DNA of 13,851 nucleotides, taken from contig JAWXCH010000293.1 of assembly GCA_034440595.1 (NCBI GenBank), forward strand, positions 1 to 13,851, in the 5' to 3' direction. Below are positions 12,193-13,851 of the stretch, in pieces. The translations under genes were made by a program, and so were the position numbers. The stretch comes from JAWXCH01 sp034440595 (lineage in GTDB: Bacteria > Planctomycetota > Planctomycetia > Pirellulales > JALHPA01). The notes below the pieces were generated by a model. The model was not told where the DNA came from. It saw only the letters and a list, made by a program, of their open reading frames with translations, and made no database searches. The first letter of the stretch is position 1, and every line of letters starts with the position of its first letter.

Positions 12193-13851
12193 CTAAGGTG
12201 CCATCTCGGCGGGAACTTTGTCGGTCGTCTCCGAATCGGCGCTAGGATCAAATCGATTCTGATCGATTTTGTCTTGCAACGCCTCTTCTACCGACCGTGC
12301 ATAGGTCAGTCTGGCAAACCAGGCCAAGATTAAGATGGACAGTAGTACAGACAAAACGACCATGCCGGGCTGATAACTAAACTCCCCCTTTTCGTCGAAC
12401 TTAAATATCCAGTTGATCGCGTCATTTCCGTTCGGATCGGGCGTACCGATCTCCTTGTACAGCAGCTTGGTGGCGTTATGCGTTAGATGAAATACGATAC
12501 CCGGCAGTAAACTACCGGTCTGCACAGCAATGTACCCGATCACTGCTCCGACGACGGCCGCTAGCAACGACTGCTGCAGTATCGGATGAACAATGCCAAA
12601 AATAATACTGCTTATCAAAATCGCACGCCAACGGTGCCCCAGGTGCCGCAAGCCGGACAGTATGAACCCGCGAAAGGCCAGTTCTTCGCAAATCGCTGGC
12701 AGGACTGCAACCAACAAAAACACCGGCCAGAAAGACCCCTGAAACAGTTTGTTCAGTTCACCCACCTGCTCCATAGCCTGATCGGACATCGGATAGAGAT
12801 AGATGATCGCCTCGTGCAACTTGATGATCAGCGGATTCAGCACGACCGCCAGTAGGAATGCCATCGGCACTGCCAACCAAGGTGGCCTGCGCAACAGCAG
12901 CGTCAAATCGGGCCGACGTGTCAGCATGATCGTCATCAGCAGCGCCGGCGTGGCAATGACAACGAGCTGGCTGATCATCGTTAATTTGGCAACGTCGAGA
13001 AATGTCTCGGGCATCTTCTTCATTGCCATCTGCATGAAGAACTGGATGATCAGAATCAACACGCCGCAGAAAATTGCCTCGGCAACAGTTGGCGTATCTT
13101 TGCGATCGCGAACAAGGTGCTTGAGCCACAGCCCCATGTCGAAGCGTTCGCTCTCGCGAAACAGCACGCTCTCCTTGTTGAATTGATCAATTGCCCAGCG
13201 GACAGCCAGCCAGCAGCAAGCCAGCGTTACAAAGACCACCGGCGGGACATAGGGGAGCGCCTGTAGGTACTCTCCCTCTAGCAACGACCGCAGCAGCAAC
13301 ACTAGCCCGGTCAGAGGTATTAGGCTGTTGCCCAGATTCAGCTCCACACCAGGCGCCATCGGCAGAATCATCAGCGGCATACTGACTAGCATCAACGGCA
13401 TCAGATAGTACTGACCTTCCTTGTTGCTCCGTGCAAAGGAGGCCAGTGCCAGACAGAGCGCGCTGAATAACGCTGAGACGGGTATCAGTGCGACCAGCAA
13501 CCACAGTGGCGTTAGTGGCGGCGGCATTCCCAGTCGCGTACCGATATCCAGCGATTGGAGCTGCGAAATGACGAACGATCCAGTCAGCCCCATGCTGATA
13601 ATATTGAGCGAGGAGGTCGCAATGCTGAAGATCATAACCGTCAACAATTTGCCCGTGACGATCTCGCTTCGTTCGGCAGGGCTGCTGAGCAGCGTCTCCA
13701 GCGTGCCGCGTTCTTTCTCACCGGCACAGAGATCGATCGCCGGATAGAACGCCCCGGTGAGTGCCCAGATGAGGAGCACAAACGGCAGGATTTTGGACCA
13801 AACGAGTGCCTGCCGCCGGGTGGGATCGGCCAGATCGGTCCGTTCCAAATC
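12193..13851 (-). CDS. ABC-2 type permease fused to a CPBP intramembrane protease, N-terminus beyond the window
   Basis: The frame is open to the right edge, so the true start is missing; at least 551 residues are seen. The first part is a NatB-like ABC-2 permease: CAGEKERGTLETLLSSP (about residues 41-57 of the visible part) is the signature before a membrane helix, followed by several membrane segments. From about 255 come further membrane helices and a CPBP (Rce1/CAAX protease-like) domain with EELAFRGF (E388, E389, R393), FGIVH (F417, H421) and HLTHN (H454, N458), the full set of catalytic motifs. The C-terminus is a short cytoplasmic tail. The fusion suggests a sodium or peptide exporter whose activity is tied to proteolysis in the membrane; an ATPase gene is expected just upstream. 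The amidohydrolase gene follows after 25 bases. Confidence 0.88.
   Translation of the reverse strand, partial: DLERTDLADPTRRQALVWSKILPFVLLIWALTGAFYPAIDLCAGEKERGTLETLLSSPAERSEIVTGKLLTVMIFSIATSSLNIISMGLTGSFVISQLQSLDIGTRLGMPPPLTPLWLLVALIPVSALFSALCLALASFARSNKEGQYYLMPLMLVSMPLMILPMAPGVELNLGNSLIPLTGLVLLLRSLLEGEYLQALPYVPPVVFVTLACCWLAVRWAIDQFNKESVLFRESERFDMGLWLKHLVRDRKDTPTVAEAIFCGVLILIIQFFMQMAMKKMPETFLDVAKLTMISQLVVIATPALLMTIMLTRRPDLTLLLRRPPWLAVPMAFLLAVVLNPLIIKLHEAIIYLYPMSDQAMEQVGELNKLFQGSFWPVFLLVAVLPAICEELAFRGFILSGLRHLGHRWRAILISSIIFGIVHPILQQSLLAAVVGAVIGYIAVQTGSLLPGIVFHLTHNATKLLYKEIGTPDPNGNDAINWIFKFDEKGEFSYQPGMVVLSVLLSILILAWFARLTYARSVEEALQDKIDQNRFDPSADSETTDKVPAEMAP

Overview
The window looks like chromosomal DNA of a planctomycete, probably a relative of the Pirellulales. 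The indications are an ABC-2 permease fused to a CPBP protease, the hisE-hisG pair beside miaA and aspS, tRNA genes without an encoded CCA, and abundant small intergenic hairpins. This placement is an inference from gene content and style; no marker gene such as 16S rRNA is present.

Left part (1-4140, visibly poorer in G+C than the rest): an accessory-looking region. A possible 3' gene end enters on the + strand. It converges on a tight two-gene minus-strand unit: a 139-residue protein of unknown family followed after 3 bases by a protein joining a gamma-glutamylcyclotransferase-like fold to a HEPN-like domain with an R-x4-H motif. Next come a small lipoprotein gene (minus), a tRNA-Pro(GGG) gene with a GIY-YIG nuclease gene starting 2 bases after its 3' end and a second 3' tRNA fragment closing that gene, and a coiled-coil, possibly exported protein of unknown function (plus) with its own good promoter.

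Middle (4141-5762): tRNA-Val(UAC) on the minus strand. Then, on the plus strand, a polytopic membrane protein with histidines placed as in cytochrome bd subunit I, behind a near-consensus promoter that overlaps a long inverted repeat. A 380-base gene-free stretch follows, packed with hairpins and a short direct repeat.

Right part (5763-13851, GC-rich, housekeeping): on the minus strand miaA, a Tat-type metallophosphoesterase and aspS follow one another; aspS has residues typical of a non-discriminating AspRS. Divergent from miaA, hisE and hisG encode the second and first steps of histidine synthesis. Converging on hisG with a 20-base overlap is an amidohydrolase gene, possibly an aminofutalosine deaminase, which lies 25 bases after the ABC-2/CPBP fusion gene that runs off the right edge.

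The two most interesting systems are the tRNA-Pro/GIY-YIG cassette flanked by a 30-base tRNA repeat (2491-2858) and the 139-aa/GGCT-HEPN operon (181-1551).
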